Of a stretch of DNA of 64,000 nt, positions 26,142 through 35,280 are shown one piece after another. The DNA is from Segatella copri (GTDB lineage: Bacteria > Bacteroidota > Bacteroidia > Bacteroidales > Bacteroidaceae), in contig NZ_CP137557.1 in NCBI RefSeq assembly GCF_019249655.2, positions 4,196,684 to 4,260,683 of the forward strand, read 5' to 3'. A program made the position numbers and the translations under genes. The stretch's first letter is position 1, and each line of letters begins with the position of its first letter. Below the pieces are notes generated by a model. That model searched no databases. It was not told the DNA's origin and saw only the letters and a list, made by a program, of their open reading frames with translations.

Positions 26142-27536
26142 ATGAAAAAGAATTTAAATATCATCATATTGGGTCTCGCAGCGCTCTCCCTGAGCAGCTG
26201 CAAGACTCTCTACGGAAAATATGAGCGTCCGGATGTGAAGACCAGCGGTATCGTTCGCGATGTAGCTTCTGATACAGATACTTTGGCTGTAAAGGATACT
26301 ACTACCTTCGCCAATATCCCTTGGCGCAGTGTCTTTACCGACCCTCAGCTTCAGTCGCTCATCGAGAAGGGATTGAACAACAATGTCAACCTCCTCAATG
26401 CGGCTTTGAACGTGAAGATAGCAGAAGAGCAGCTAAAGTGTGCCAAGTTGGCATTCGTGCCTTCTCTGGCTTTCACTCCTCAGGGAACCATCGCTTCCTG
26501 GGATGGTCAGGCTGCCACCAAGACTTACACGATGCCTGTTACAGCCAGCTGGATGGTAGACCTCTTCGGCAATCTGCTATCTCAGAAGCGCAGTGCCCAG
26601 ATGGCGCTGCTCCAGTTGCAGGATTATCAGGTATCTGTCAAGACCAACCTCATCGCCAACATCGCCAATATGTATTATACTCTGTTGATGCTCGACAAGC
26701 AGGTGGAGTTGGTTAACAATATGGAAGGATTGACCAAGGATACGTGGGAGACTATGCAGAAGATGCACGATCTTAGATTGGGTTACCGTACACCAGCCAT
26801 CCAGTCAGCTGAGTCTAACTACTATTCTGTGTTGACCCAGAAGACCGATCTGTTGCGCCAGATTCGTGAGACAGAGAACTCTCTGAGTCTGCTCATCGGC
26901 GATCAGGCACATAGCATCGCCCGTGGCAAGTTGGATAACCAGAGTCTTCCATCTAATTTCTCAACCGGTGTAGGCATCCAGTTGCTCAACAACCGTGCTG
27001 ATGTCCACGCAGCCGAGATGAATCTTGCCCAGTGCTTCTATGGTGTAGAGACAGCCCGCAGCAAGTTCTATCCATCTATCACTATTTCCGGTACAGGTGC
27101 CTTCACCAATTCAGCTGGTATGGGCATCGTGAACCCTGGTAAGTGGTTGCTCTCAGCTGTAGGTTCTCTTACCCAGCCAATTTTCCAGAACGGCCGTATC
27201 ATTGCCGGTTTGAAGGTGGCTAAAATGCAGTATGAGCAGGCTTACAACACCTGGCAGAATACCGTGCTGAAGGCTGGTAGCGAGGTGAGCAATGCGCTTG
27301 TTCTCTACAACTACTCTGATGAGAAGAGCAAGATAGAGCAGAAGCGAATAGAAGTACTAGAAAAGAATGTAGAATCTACCAAGGAATTGATGGGTATTGC
27401 AGGCAGCTCTTACCTTGAAATCATCCAGGCACAGTCTTCACTCCTCAACGTACAGCTTTCTAAGGTAGCTGATGACTTCAACAAGATGCAGGCAGTAGTA
27501 AATCTCTACTATGCATTGGGTGGAGGAGCTAAGTAG
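26142..27536 (+). CDS. Outer-membrane efflux channel lipoprotein (TolC/OprM family)
   Basis: Third component of the tripartite pump, 464 residues. The N-terminus has a lipoprotein signal with LSLSSC and acceptor Cys20, then KTLYGKYERPDVK, a common OprM-type opening. Two outer-membrane-efflux repeats with long helices cover about 75-270 and 280-460 (LLNNRADVHAAEMNLAQC marks the second). It will form a trimeric beta-barrel with a periplasmic tunnel. It is third in the RND operon, and an LpxA-like gene follows after a 30-nt AT-rich repeat. Confidence 0.95.
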   Translation: MKKNLNIIILGLAALSLSSCKTLYGKYERPDVKTSGIVRDVASDTDTLAVKDTTTFANIPWRSVFTDPQLQSLIEKGLNNNVNLLNAALNVKIAEEQLKCAKLAFVPSLAFTPQGTIASWDGQAATKTYTMPVTASWMVDLFGNLLSQKRSAQMALLQLQDYQVSVKTNLIANIANMYYTLLMLDKQVELVNNMEGLTKDTWETMQKMHDLRLGYRTPAIQSAESNYYSVLTQKTDLLRQIRETENSLSLLIGDQAHSIARGKLDNQSLPSNFSTGVGIQLLNNRADVHAAEMNLAQCFYGVETARSKFYPSITISGTGAFTNSAGMGIVNPGKWLLSAVGSLTQPIFQNGRIIAGLKVAKMQYEQAYNTWQNTVLKAGSEVSNALVLYNYSDEKSKIEQKRIEVLEKNVESTKELMGIAGSSYLEIIQAQSSLLNVQLSKVADDFNKMQAVVNLYYALGGGAK

Positions 27537-27566
27537 TTTATAGTTAATAATTAATAGTTTATAGTT
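27534..27566. repeat. AT-rich intergenic repeat with two direct copies
   Basis: TAGTTTATAGTT occurs at 27534-27545 and again at 27555-27566, filling the whole gap between the efflux channel stop and the LpxA-like start. Same family as the repeats at 15623, 16329, 44001 and 55631. Confidence 0.65.
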
Positions 27567-28349
27567 ATGGCTAGTATAATAAGTCCAAAGGCAGAGGTTT
27601 CTCCAAAGGCTAAGATTGGAGACAACTGCAAGATATATCCATTCGTCTATATCGAGGACGATGTGGTCATCGGCGACAACTGTACCATCTATCCATTCGT
27701 GAGCATTATGAACGGTACTCGCATGGGTAATAATAATAAGGTGTTCCAGGCAGCCGTTATCGCTGCCCTCCCACAGGACTTCCACTTTACAGGTGAGGAG
27801 AGTGAGGTAGTAATCGGCGATAACAATACCATCCGTGAGAACGTGGTTATCAACCGTGGTACCCATAAGGGCGGCAAGACCGTTCTGGGCAACAACAACT
27901 TCCTGATGGAAGGTGCCCATATCTCTCACGATACCGTAATCGGCAACGGTAGCGTATTCGGTTATGGTACCAAGATTGCAGGCGACTGCGTGATTGGTAA
28001 CGGTGTCATCTACTCAACATCTGTAGTAGAGAACGCCAAGACCCGAGTAGGCGACCTGGCGATGATTCAGGCAGGTACCACCTTCTCCAAGGATATTCCT
28101 CCTTATATCATTGCCGGTGGAAAGCCTGTGAAGTATGCAGGTCCTAACACCATCATCATGGAGGCAGCCGAGGTTACCGAGAAGGTTCGCAAGCATATTG
28201 CTAATGCCTACCGACTGGTATTCCATGGTCAGACATCCCTCTTCGATGCCATCAACCAGATCAAGGATCAGGTGCCAGATGGTCCGGAGATTCAGAACAT
28301 CATCCAGTTCCTGGAGAGTTCCCAGAAGGGTGTCATCACTAAAATGTAA
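27567..28349 (+). CDS. LpxA-like left-handed beta-helix acyltransferase
   Basis: A 260-residue hexapeptide-repeat acyltransferase most like LpxA, the UDP-N-acetylglucosamine O-acyltransferase that starts lipid A synthesis. Hexapeptide turns run from about 10 to 190, with GDNNTIRENVVINRGT and the active-site His region LMEGAHISHDTVIGN. A C-terminal helical domain (about 195-260, IANAYRLVFHG) is as in LpxA. It differs from canonical LpxA in the turn after the active site: the usual HQFCHVG-type segment is replaced by ENAKTRVGDLAMIQAG. It could be a paralog acting on another sugar nucleotide. It sits at the end of the RND operon, not beside lpxD/lpxC. Confidence 0.8.
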   Translation: MASIISPKAEVSPKAKIGDNCKIYPFVYIEDDVVIGDNCTIYPFVSIMNGTRMGNNNKVFQAAVIAALPQDFHFTGEESEVVIGDNNTIRENVVINRGTHKGGKTVLGNNNFLMEGAHISHDTVIGNGSVFGYGTKIAGDCVIGNGVIYSTSVVENAKTRVGDLAMIQAGTTFSKDIPPYIIAGGKPVKYAGPNTIIMEAAEVTEKVRKHIANAYRLVFHGQTSLFDAINQIKDQVPDGPEIQNIIQFLESSQKGVITKM

Positions 28350-28437
28350 TTGGTTTTTAAGATTGAGGTTCTCACCTCGATTTGTTGTTAGTTGTAAAAA
28401 TTCAAGTCATACCTATTTGAATTTTTCGATATTTAAG

Positions 28438-28467
28438 AAAGGGCTGGCCGTGAGGTTGGCCCTTTTT
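28438..28467 (+). terminator. Terminator after the LpxA-like gene
   Basis: AAGGGCTGGCC pairs with GGTTGGCCCTT through a 4-nt loop, with G-T wobble pairs, and is followed by TTTTT. Confidence 0.75.
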
Positions 28468-28492
28468 CATGTTTGATAGCTTGGGTGATACA

Positions 28493-28550
28493 ACTATCCC
28501 TTATGGAAAAAGATACTATCCCTAATAGAAAAAGATTCTATCCCTAATAT
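28493..28550. repeat. Three tandem 22-nt direct repeats
   Basis: Units start at 28493, 28515 and 28537; the shared core is CTATCCCTAATAG-AAAAAGAT with small changes. They run directly into the palindromic array at 28551. Confidence 0.75.
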
Positions 28551-28646
28551 AAATCTCCGTTCAGCGTCGTTGAACGTACATTCAACGTTGCTGAACATAC
28601 ATTCAACGTCGCTGAACGTACATTCAACGACGCTGAACGGAGATTT
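28551..28646. repeat. Array of four 21-nt palindromic units inside a long hairpin
   Basis: Four units begin at 28560, 28581, 28602 and 28623. Each holds a 15-nt imperfect palindrome of the form TTCARCGWCGYTGAA followed by a CGTACA-like spacer. The outer 24 bases (28551-28574) are perfectly complementary in reverse to 28623-28646, so the whole array can fold into one hairpin. A minus-strand open frame through it would encode a 7-residue repeat but has no other support. Confidence 0.75.
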
Positions 28647-28756
28647 CTATTAAACTTTGCAACAATTTCAGTTAATGGTAGCAATAAATTCCTCATGCAG
28701 CGAATCTCTCTTCCCTTAATAATTAATTGAATAAATGCAAATAAATGCAATTTTAT

Positions 28757-28787
28757 TTTGTTATCTCTTCGTTTATGTGTACCTTTG
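28757..28787 (+). promoter_or_regulatory. Putative ftsX promoter
   Basis: TTTG at 28757-28760 and TACCTTTG at 28780-28787 are spaced 19 nt apart; the ATG follows 53 nt downstream. It heads the ftsX-DUF3098-uppP-truB-queA-folK run. Confidence 0.68.
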
Positions 28788-28840
28788 CAAACAATTTGGG
28801 TAATTACGCCCTTTTCTGTCAGAAATAAATAGATTTAGAA

Positions 28841-29719
28841 ATGAGAAAGAAACAATATAAGCCTCGCAATCATCGTGGATTGCAGGTTGTTACTTTATGC
28901 ATCAGCACCGCCATGGTGCTTGTTTTGTTGGGATTGGTCATCTTTTCCGTATTGATGGGAAGAAACCTCTCTTCCTATGTCAAGGAGAACCTGGTGGTAC
29001 AGGTGATGCTCGAGCAGGATGTTACCAATCCTGAGGGCTTGCAGATGTGTAAGCGCTTGAAGGCTCGTCCTTACGTGAAAGGTCTGACCTATATCACCAA
29101 GGAACAGGCTTTGAAGGAGGCTACCCGCGATCTGGGTACCAATCCTAGCGAATTTGCCGGTGTGAACCCTTTCCAGCCATCTATCGAAATCACGACACAG
29201 GCGGATTATGCCAACAATGATTCCCTGAAGTGGATAGCCAAGGAGCTGAAAAGCTACTCGCGCGTGACGGAAGTAAGTTATCAGCACGACCTGATAGAAC
29301 AGGTGAACAATTCGCTCACCAAGATAAGCATCGGCCTTCTTATCGTAGCCGCCCTGCTTACCTTTATCTCGTTCTCGCTTATCAACAATACGGTGAGACT
29401 GGGCATCTATGCCCGCCGATTCTCCATCCATACCATGAAGCTGGTGGGTGCATCCTGGGGCTTCATCCGCAAGCCTTTCATCAAGAGGGCTGTATCGGTG
29501 GGTGTAGTTGCGGCTTTGCTTGCCGATGGTTTCCTCGGTGGATGCCTCTATGCCTGGTCGCTTCACGAGCCGGAACTGGTCAATGTGCTCGGCTGGCAGG
29601 AACTTGCCATCACAGGCGGTTCGGTATTCCTCTTCGGTATCATCATTACGGCTCTCTGTGCCAATATCTCGGTGAACAAGTTCCTCAAGATGAAGGCGGG
29701 AGACCTGTACAAGATTTGA
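28841..29719 (+). CDS. ftsX: Cell division permease-like protein FtsX
   Basis: Membrane partner of the ATPase FtsE; transmits a signal across the inner membrane to activate peptidoglycan hydrolases at the septum. It has 292 residues with four membrane helices: one near residues 18-40, a periplasmic loop (about 40-165) containing YITKEQALKEATRDLG, and three more after 165. The C-terminal FtsX region includes NNTVRLGIYARRFSIHTMKL. ftsE is not adjacent. The following order DUF3098, uppP, truB, queA is a conserved Bacteroidota arrangement, which supports the call. Confidence 0.94.
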   Translation: MRKKQYKPRNHRGLQVVTLCISTAMVLVLLGLVIFSVLMGRNLSSYVKENLVVQVMLEQDVTNPEGLQMCKRLKARPYVKGLTYITKEQALKEATRDLGTNPSEFAGVNPFQPSIEITTQADYANNDSLKWIAKELKSYSRVTEVSYQHDLIEQVNNSLTKISIGLLIVAALLTFISFSLINNTVRLGIYARRFSIHTMKLVGASWGFIRKPFIKRAVSVGVVAALLADGFLGGCLYAWSLHEPELVNVLGWQELAITGGSVFLFGIIITALCANISVNKFLKMKAGDLYKI

Positions 29720-29776
29720 TCAGGAGTAAACTTCTGTAAAATAAACATTAACATTACACATTAAACATTATATATA

Positions 29777-30004
29777 ATGGATAAGAAGAATTTAGCATTT
29801 GACAAGATGAACTTCATCTTGTTGGCAATTGGTATGGCAATTGTCATCATCGGTTTCCTCCTGATGAGCGGCGCTGGCTCTAACGAGCACTCTTTCGATG
29901 CTGATATTTTCAGTACTCGCCGTATTGTAGTGGCACCAACCGTTACCCTGATTGGTTTCCTCTCGATCATCTATGCGGTTATACGTAAGCCTAAGGATGA
30001 ATAG
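29777..30004 (+). CDS. DUF3098 small membrane protein
   Basis: A 75-residue inner-membrane protein with two hydrophobic helices (about 12-30 and 51-68), joined by a loop with NEHSFDADIFSTRRIVVAP and ending in charged KPKDE. The family is found in Bacteroidota between ftsX and uppP; its function is unknown. The conserved position suggests a role in envelope growth or division. The upstream gap of 57 nt shows no clear promoter, so it probably reads from the ftsX transcript. Confidence 0.88.
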   Translation: MDKKNLAFDKMNFILLAIGMAIVIIGFLLMSGAGSNEHSFDADIFSTRRIVVAPTVTLIGFLSIIYAVIRKPKDE

Positions 30005-30087
30005 GGTAAGACAATCAAGTAAATAAACAAGGGAGTAGGCTTTTCAATTCCCTATATATAAAAGGTATAAAAAATAATCAGTAATCA

Positions 30088-30885
30088 ATGAATTGGTTTG
30101 AAGCTTTAGTGTTGGGACTCATCCAGGGTCTCACAGAGTATTTGCCTGTAAGTAGTAGTGGTCACTTGGCTATCGGTGCCCATCTTTTCGGCATCAATGG
30201 TGAGGATAACTTGACTTTTACCATCATGGTACATGTAGCTACCGTGCTGAGTACATTGGTAATTCTTTGGAAGGAAATCGACTGGATTCTGAAGGGTCTC
30301 TTCAAGTTCCAGATGAATGAGGAAACCAAGTATGCCCTCAATATCGTTATCTCTATGATTCCTGTGGGAGTAGTAGGTCTGTTTTTCAAGGACCAGGTAG
30401 AGGAAGTGTTCGGTTCTGGCTTGCTCATCGTGGGCATCATGCTTCTCGTAACTGCATGTCTTCTTACCTTCTCTTACTTCGCCAAGCCACGCCAGAAGGA
30501 GAATATCTCTCCTCTACATGCATTCATCATCGGTCTCGGTCAGGCACTTGCTGTATTGCCAGGTCTTTCACGCTCTGGTACTACCATTGCTACCGGTCTT
30601 TTGCTGGGTGACAAGAAGGAGAAGATGGCTCAGTTCTCATTCCTTATGGTGATTCCGCCTATCTTGGGTGAGGCATTGCTCGACCTCTTGAAGGGTCTGA
30701 AGGGAGAAGAGGCTCTTGGCGGCATCGATGCATTCCCTATGATTGTGGGCTTCGTGGCTGCATTTGTGTCTGGCTGCCTGGCTTGTAAGTGGATGATCAA
30801 TATCGTGAAGAAGGGTAAGTTGGTATATTTCGGTATCTATTGTGCTATTGCAGGTGCTGTTACCATCATCTGTTCAATCATTTAA
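30088..30885 (+). CDS. uppP: Undecaprenyl-diphosphatase
   Basis: Recycles the lipid carrier for peptidoglycan and surface glycans by dephosphorylating undecaprenyl diphosphate; a BacA-family membrane protein of 265 residues. The two active-site motifs are present: [17 protein letters not shown] near residue 14 and [12 protein letters not shown] near 153. About seven to eight membrane helices are predicted. Loss of the enzyme sensitises cells to bacitracin in known species. truB starts 3 nt after its stop, so the two are translationally close. Confidence 0.96.
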   Translation: MNWFEALVLGLIQGLTEYLPVSSSGHLAIGAHLFGINGEDNLTFTIMVHVATVLSTLVILWKEIDWILKGLFKFQMNEETKYALNIVISMIPVGVVGLFFKDQVEEVFGSGLLIVGIMLLVTACLLTFSYFAKPRQKENISPLHAFIIGLGQALAVLPGLSRSGTTIATGLLLGDKKEKMAQFSFLMVIPPILGEALLDLLKGLKGEEALGGIDAFPMIVGFVAAFVSGCLACKWMINIVKKGKLVYFGIYCAIAGAVTIICSII

Positions 30886-30888
30886 TAT

Positions 30889-31635
30889 ATGGATTTCAGA
30901 AAAGGAGAAATTATAGCTATCGACAAGCCTTATCGCATGTCGAGCTTTGGAGCATTGGCGCACGTTCGCTATCTGCTCAGCAAGAAACTCGGCTTCAAGG
31001 TGAAGATAGGACATGCCGGTACGCTCGATCCCCTTGCTACGGGTGTGTTGGTGCTCTGCACGGGTAAATGTACCAAGCAGATAGAGCAATTACAGACACA
31101 TACCAAGGAATATACGGCAACGCTTCAGTTGGGTGCTACCACGGCAAGCTACGATAAGGAGCACAGTGTGAACCATACTTACCCTACCAAGCACATCACC
31201 CGTGAGCTGGTAGAGGAGGTGCTGAAGCAGTTTGTTGGCGAGATTCAGCAGGTCCCACCTACCTATAGTGCCGTGAAGGTGAATGGTGACCGTTCTTATG
31301 CCCTGCGCAGAGCAGGCGAGGAGGTGCAGCTGAAGCCTAAGACCGTGCGTGTGGATGAAATCGAACTCACCGATTACAACGATGAGGAGAAGACGGCAAG
31401 CATCCGTGTGGTTTGCGGTAAGGGTACTTACATCCGTTCCCTCGCCCGTGACATCGGCCGTGCCCTGGATAGTGGAGCCTTCCTCACCGCCCTGCGTCGT
31501 ACCAAGGCAGGCAGTTTCAACGTTGAAACCTGCATCGATTTTGACCATTTCCAGGAATGGCTCGATGCCCAGCCGTTGGAGGATAGCATTGCTGAAAGCC
31601 AGCAGGCATCCCAGAAAAAGAATCTTAGTAAATAA
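30889..31635 (+). CDS. truB: tRNA pseudouridine(55) synthase TruB
   Basis: Makes pseudouridine 55 in the T-loop of tRNAs. It has 248 residues, the short bacterial form without a C-terminal PUA extension. The catalytic aspartate lies in GHAGTLDPLATGVLVLCTGK near residue 47. YTATLQLGATTASYD, VPPTYSAVKVNGDRSYALR and VVCGKGTYIRSLARDIG are further family motifs. It starts 3 nt after uppP and ends 27 nt before queA, another tRNA modification gene, in one co-directional run. Confidence 0.96.
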   Translation: MDFRKGEIIAIDKPYRMSSFGALAHVRYLLSKKLGFKVKIGHAGTLDPLATGVLVLCTGKCTKQIEQLQTHTKEYTATLQLGATTASYDKEHSVNHTYPTKHITRELVEEVLKQFVGEIQQVPPTYSAVKVNGDRSYALRRAGEEVQLKPKTVRVDEIELTDYNDEEKTASIRVVCGKGTYIRSLARDIGRALDSGAFLTALRRTKAGSFNVETCIDFDHFQEWLDAQPLEDSIAESQQASQKKNLSK

Positions 31636-31662
31636 TCATAGAAAGGAGATAAAAGATATAAC

Positions 31663-32847
31663 ATGAAATTATCGCAATTCAACTTCAAGTTGCCAGCTTC
31701 TCAGGTGGCACTTTACCCACATAAGGCAAAACGTGTGGTTAAGACAGCTAGTGGTGAACGTGTATTCGAGATTACTCGCCGCGACGAGGCTCGACTGATG
31801 GTCATCCACAAGAAGTCGGAAACCATCGAGATGTATAAGACCGATGAGAACGGCAAGGAAATGAAGGATGCCGATGGCAATCCGGTATTCCTGCAGTTCA
31901 AGGACATTGTGAACTATTTCGAGGAGGGAGATACCTTCATCTTCAACGATACCAAGGTGTTCCCAGCCCGTCTCTACGGAACCAAGGAGAAGACAGATGC
32001 CAAGATTGAGGTATTCCTGCTCCGTGAGCTCAATCCTGAGATGCGCCTCTGGGATGTACTGGTAGAGCCAGCCCGCAAGATCCGTATCGGCAACAAGCTT
32101 TTCTTCGACGATGTAAACGAGATGGTTGCCGAGGTAATCGACAACACCACCAGCCGTGGCCGTACGCTCCGCTTCCTCTATGATGAGGATGGCAAGCACG
32201 ATGAGTTCAAGCGTTCGCTCTTCGCCCTGGGCGAGGCACCATTGCCACGCTATGTGATTGATGCCCGCGAGAGTCACCATGCCACAGAAGAGGATATGGA
32301 AGACTTCCAGTGCGTTTTCGCCGAGAAGGAAGGTGCCGTAACGGCTCCTGCCACAGGTCTTCACTTCTCTCGTGAGCTGATGAAGCGCATGGAAATCAAC
32401 GGAATCAACGAAGCATACATCACCCTGCACTGCGGATTGGGCAACTTCCACGAGATTGAGGTGGAGGATTTGACCAAGCACAAGATGGATTCAGAGCAGA
32501 TGATTATCTCTCAGGAGGCTTGCGACCTGGTGAACAGAACCAAGGCTGAGGGACATCGTGTATGTGCCGTCGGTACCAGCGTGATGAAGGCCACAGAGAC
32601 AGCCGTAGGCACCGATGGTATGATGAAGGCATTCGATGGCTGGACCAACAAGTTCATCTTCCCTCCATACGAATTCGGACTTGCCGACTGTGCCGTTGCC
32701 AATTTCTATCATCCGGAGTCAACCCTGATGATGTGTACAGCAGCGTTCGGCGGTTACGACCTTGTATATGAGGCATACAAGAAGGCAGTGAAGAATGGTT
32801 ATATGTTTGGTTGCTACGGCGATTCTTTGTTGATACTTCCAGACTAA
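31663..32847 (+). CDS. queA: S-adenosylmethionine:tRNA ribosyltransferase-isomerase
   Basis: Penultimate step of queuosine synthesis: transfers the ribosyl part of SAM to preQ1 in tRNA and forms epoxyqueuosine. It has 394 residues, about 40 more than most QueA proteins. The extra length is mainly an insertion near residues 45-75 ([15 protein letters not shown]), typical of Bacteroidota. [36 protein letters not shown] and [13 protein letters not shown] are conserved blocks. A GAAAGGAG stretch 15-22 nt upstream of the ATG is a rare Shine-Dalgarno-like sequence here. Confidence 0.95.
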   Translation: MKLSQFNFKLPASQVALYPHKAKRVVKTASGERVFEITRRDEARLMVIHKKSETIEMYKTDENGKEMKDADGNPVFLQFKDIVNYFEEGDTFIFNDTKVFPARLYGTKEKTDAKIEVFLLRELNPEMRLWDVLVEPARKIRIGNKLFFDDVNEMVAEVIDNTTSRGRTLRFLYDEDGKHDEFKRSLFALGEAPLPRYVIDARESHHATEEDMEDFQCVFAEKEGAVTAPATGLHFSRELMKRMEINGINEAYITLHCGLGNFHEIEVEDLTKHKMDSEQMIISQEACDLVNRTKAEGHRVCAVGTSVMKATETAVGTDGMMKAFDGWTNKFIFPPYEFGLADCAVANFYHPESTLMMCTAAFGGYDLVYEAYKKAVKNGYMFGCYGDSLLILPD

Positions 32848-32866
32848 ACCATTTTGAATCATCCTT

Positions 32867-33274
32867 ATGTATCATGTATATTTAAGCCTCGGCACGAATT
32901 TGGGCAACCGTAAGCGCAACATTCGCGAGGCGATAGAAAAGATAGGAGAGCAGATTGGCGTGGTAGATCGCCAGTCTGCTCTTTATGAAACCAAGCCATG
33001 GGGCTATTCTTCGCCCAACGACTTCATCAACTCCTGCGTGCTGGTTCTCACCACCATGGCACCCCGCCAGGTGCTGGAGGCAACTCAGCGCATAGAGCGA
33101 GAGATGGGCAGAACCCTGAAGTCGGTGGATGGTGAATATCACGACCGCATTATCGACATTGATATCCTGATGATTGATGACTTGGTAATCAATGAGCCCG
33201 ATCTGCATGTTCCCCATCCTTTGATGGAAGAACGTGATTTCGTGATGAAACCGCTGAAGGAGATATTAGATTAA
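32867..33274 (+). CDS. folK: 2-amino-4-hydroxy-6-hydroxymethyldihydropteridine diphosphokinase
   Basis: Pyrophosphorylates 6-hydroxymethyl-7,8-dihydropterin in folate synthesis. It has 135 residues, short but normal for single-domain FolK. LSLGTNLGNRKRNI near the N-terminus, ALYETKPWG, and HDRIIDIDILMIDD with the metal-binding aspartates are the family signatures; VPHPLMEERDFVMKPL closes the domain. It is last in the ftsX-queA run, 19 nt after queA. The other folate genes seen here are folE (15691) and folB (61043). Confidence 0.95.
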   Translation: MYHVYLSLGTNLGNRKRNIREAIEKIGEQIGVVDRQSALYETKPWGYSSPNDFINSCVLVLTTMAPRQVLEATQRIEREMGRTLKSVDGEYHDRIIDIDILMIDDLVINEPDLHVPHPLMEERDFVMKPLKEILD

Positions 33275-33314
33275 AAAAGTTTATGCAATTGTTTAGCAGT
33301 TATCATATACTTTC

Positions 33315-34229
33315 ATGGGCAATCCGGCTCTTGGAGAAGACAATGTGTCTTATTGGGTTGTGAATGACAATGAGGCCAATGGATTCAATACAATTATATT
33401 GGATGGTGAGACGGATGGAAGAATACCGCCTATGCAGGCTTTCTTCATCAAGTCGGAAACCGCTCAGCCTACCATCCACTTTGATACAAACATGACGGTG
33501 GATAAGGATGTGACCAAGGGTGTTGATATTGCGGGTGAGGAGCAGAATAGCAGAATCAGATTGCAGGTAGGTAAGGGGACTGCGAGCTCTTCGTATCTGA
33601 TATTGAATGCTGATGCGTCGCAAGAGTTCGATGGTAGGGAGGATACCGAATTGCTCGGAGATGACTTGTTGTCGGATGTACCTGCTGTTTATACGGTGGC
33701 TTCATCGCGGGCTGTCATGGTAAACTCGCTGCCGGAAATCTACTATGTTCCGCTGGGTGTTGTGGCTAAGAAGTCTGAGCTGATGAGCTTAAATGTTCAA
33801 GGAGCAGGTTCCCTCTCTTCTCCTCTCTATCTCTATGATGCTGCCACCCGGAAGTATCAGGAGATAAAGGATGGCGAGGAAGTGAAGGTGCAGGCAAACG
33901 AGCACGGCAGATACTTCCTTACCCAGACGCGCAATGCCACGGGCATCGAAGATGCTGAGGTGGGAGAGAAGAGCGTGAAAATCTATTCTCCAGCCCGGGG
34001 ATTGATTGTCGTATCCAAGATTGGGGCTCCTCTATTAAATAAGGTGGAGGTTTATACCCTTGATGGAAGACTGGTGGCATCGAGAAAGGCTGAAGGTGCA
34101 GCATCTGTCAGCATCCCGGTTTCCTCTTTGTCTTCTTCTTCCTCTTCCTCTTCACAAGGTATATATATCATCAAAGTATCCGTGATGGATACGCATGCTA
34201 CAATAACAAGAAAGCCTTCTCTCCGTTGA
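33315..34229 (+). pseudogene. 5'-truncated remnant of a large secreted protein with T9SS-like C-terminal domain
   Basis: An open frame of 304 codons without signal peptide or promoter. The frame opens only 18 nt upstream, where a TAG stands at 33294-33296, and it begins YTFMGNPALGED. That resembles the W-x-xGNP segment found well inside large Bacteroidota surface proteins, so an N-terminal part seems to have been lost. The end carries a sorting-domain-like region (KIYSPARGLIVVSK, KVEVYTLDGRLVASRKAEG, QGIYIIKVS), with a run of ten serines out of twelve residues before it closes. The strands fit a type A T9SS signal, but KPSLR as last residues is unusual. It could still be translated into a cytosolic fragment. 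Confidence 0.6.
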
Positions 34230-34244
34230 GAGGAAGCTTTTTTG
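34211..34244 (+). terminator. Terminator overlapping the end of the truncated gene
   Basis: AAGCCTTCTCT pairs with AGAGGAAGCTT, with one mismatch and one wobble, followed by six T residues. It overlaps the last codons of the remnant. Confidence 0.65.
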
Positions 34245-34427
34245 TTTACCCATACCATATTTCTCATTTTATAAGTACCCCATGATGGCTCCCTGAAAAC
34301 TGAAATAACTGAAATTGAAATGGCTGATAAATCCGCTGAAAAAACTTCATTTCTGTTACGGCCATGCGTCAAATGGTAAAAAAATAGCGTAAAAAAGCAC
34401 CAAATGGTAAAAATGAATGCTAAGAGC

Positions 34428-34458
34428 TTTGAAAAATCGAGATTATTTCTTAATTTTG
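34428..34458 (+). promoter_or_regulatory. Putative promoter of the DUF4468-caspase cassette
   Basis: TTTG at 34428-34431 and TAATTTTG at 34451-34458 with 19-nt spacing; the first ATG is at 34535. Upstream in the 305-nt gap are two direct copies of CAAATGGTAAAAA (near 34371 and 34401), whose role is unknown. Confidence 0.62.
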
Positions 34459-34534
34459 CAGTAGAGAACTTCATAAGAACTCATAGAGAACTTAACATGA
34501 ACAAAAAATAATCATCTTATAAATAATAAAGAAA

Positions 34535-35266
34535 ATGAAGAAAATATTCACAGCAATCATCCTCTTTGCACTCGCACTCACTGCCAGCGCACAGACATTC
34601 AGCGCCGACCAACTTGAGAAATACGCCAAGGATAAATATGGCGACAACTGGACCAAGGCGGCTGACAACCTGCATCAGGAGGTGGCTCTCGACAACAAGA
34701 ACCGACTCAACTACCAGGAAGTGATTGATTGCGCCGGACAGACGAAAGACCAGATCTACGGTAAGGCGATGGCCTGGTTTAAGAAAGCCTTCAAGAGCAA
34801 GGATACCCACGGCGTGATACAGGAGGAAAACAAGGAAGAAGGACTCATCGTGGCACGTGCCTACATCGAGAAAGTGGCCATTCAGAATGCCGGAATGAAC
34901 CATTATCAGGTAGACATCGCCCCTTACATCCGAGTAGACGTAAAGGAAGAAAAGGCACGCATCAGCGTATATATGGGTTCCTATCTGGTTACCGTTACCG
35001 CCGGCGGAGGATGGACCAGTGCCATAGCCAGCACCCTGGCATCTGTAGCCACAGGCGAAGAAGCCGAGGAAAGCTCCGAGCAAACCAAGGGCACCGACGA
35101 GGAATGGGACATCAACATGTGCTATCCTTATGTGCAGAAAGACAAGCACAAGAAGGCATCCAGCAAGGCTTTCGTGATGGCTTCTGCCTTCCAGAACTCC
35201 ATCATCGACGTGATGAAGGAAGCTCTGCTCGCCGATTCTTCTGAAGGCTTTGATGATAATTGGTAA
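34535..35266 (+). CDS. Exported DUF4468-domain protein
   Basis: A 243-residue exported protein with signal peptide MKKIFTAIILFALALTASA, cleaved before QTFSADQ. Residues about 50-150 fit the DUF4468 (TBP-like fold) pattern: IYGKAMAWFKKAFKSKDTHG followed by EGLIVARAYIEK and a beta-rich stretch with YIRVDVKEEKARIS. The C-terminal 60 residues are charged and helical. The function of DUF4468 is unknown; it is common in Bacteroidota envelope proteins. It is first of three exported-protein genes; the caspase-fold gene starts 14 nt after its stop. Confidence 0.8.
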   Translation: MKKIFTAIILFALALTASAQTFSADQLEKYAKDKYGDNWTKAADNLHQEVALDNKNRLNYQEVIDCAGQTKDQIYGKAMAWFKKAFKSKDTHGVIQEENKEEGLIVARAYIEKVAIQNAGMNHYQVDIAPYIRVDVKEEKARISVYMGSYLVTVTAGGGWTSAIASTLASVATGEEAEESSEQTKGTDEEWDINMCYPYVQKDKHKKASSKAFVMASAFQNSIIDVMKEALLADSSEGFDDNW

Positions 35267-35280
35267 ATAACAGGAAGCTT

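Noticed and set aside
28493..28646. CRISPR array
   Set aside because: Units are directly adjacent without unique spacers, and no cas genes are present.
28544..28750. Minus-strand 68-codon frame with a 7-residue repeat through the palindromic array
   Set aside because: The repeat in the peptide follows from the 21-nt DNA period; no start region or homology supports translation.
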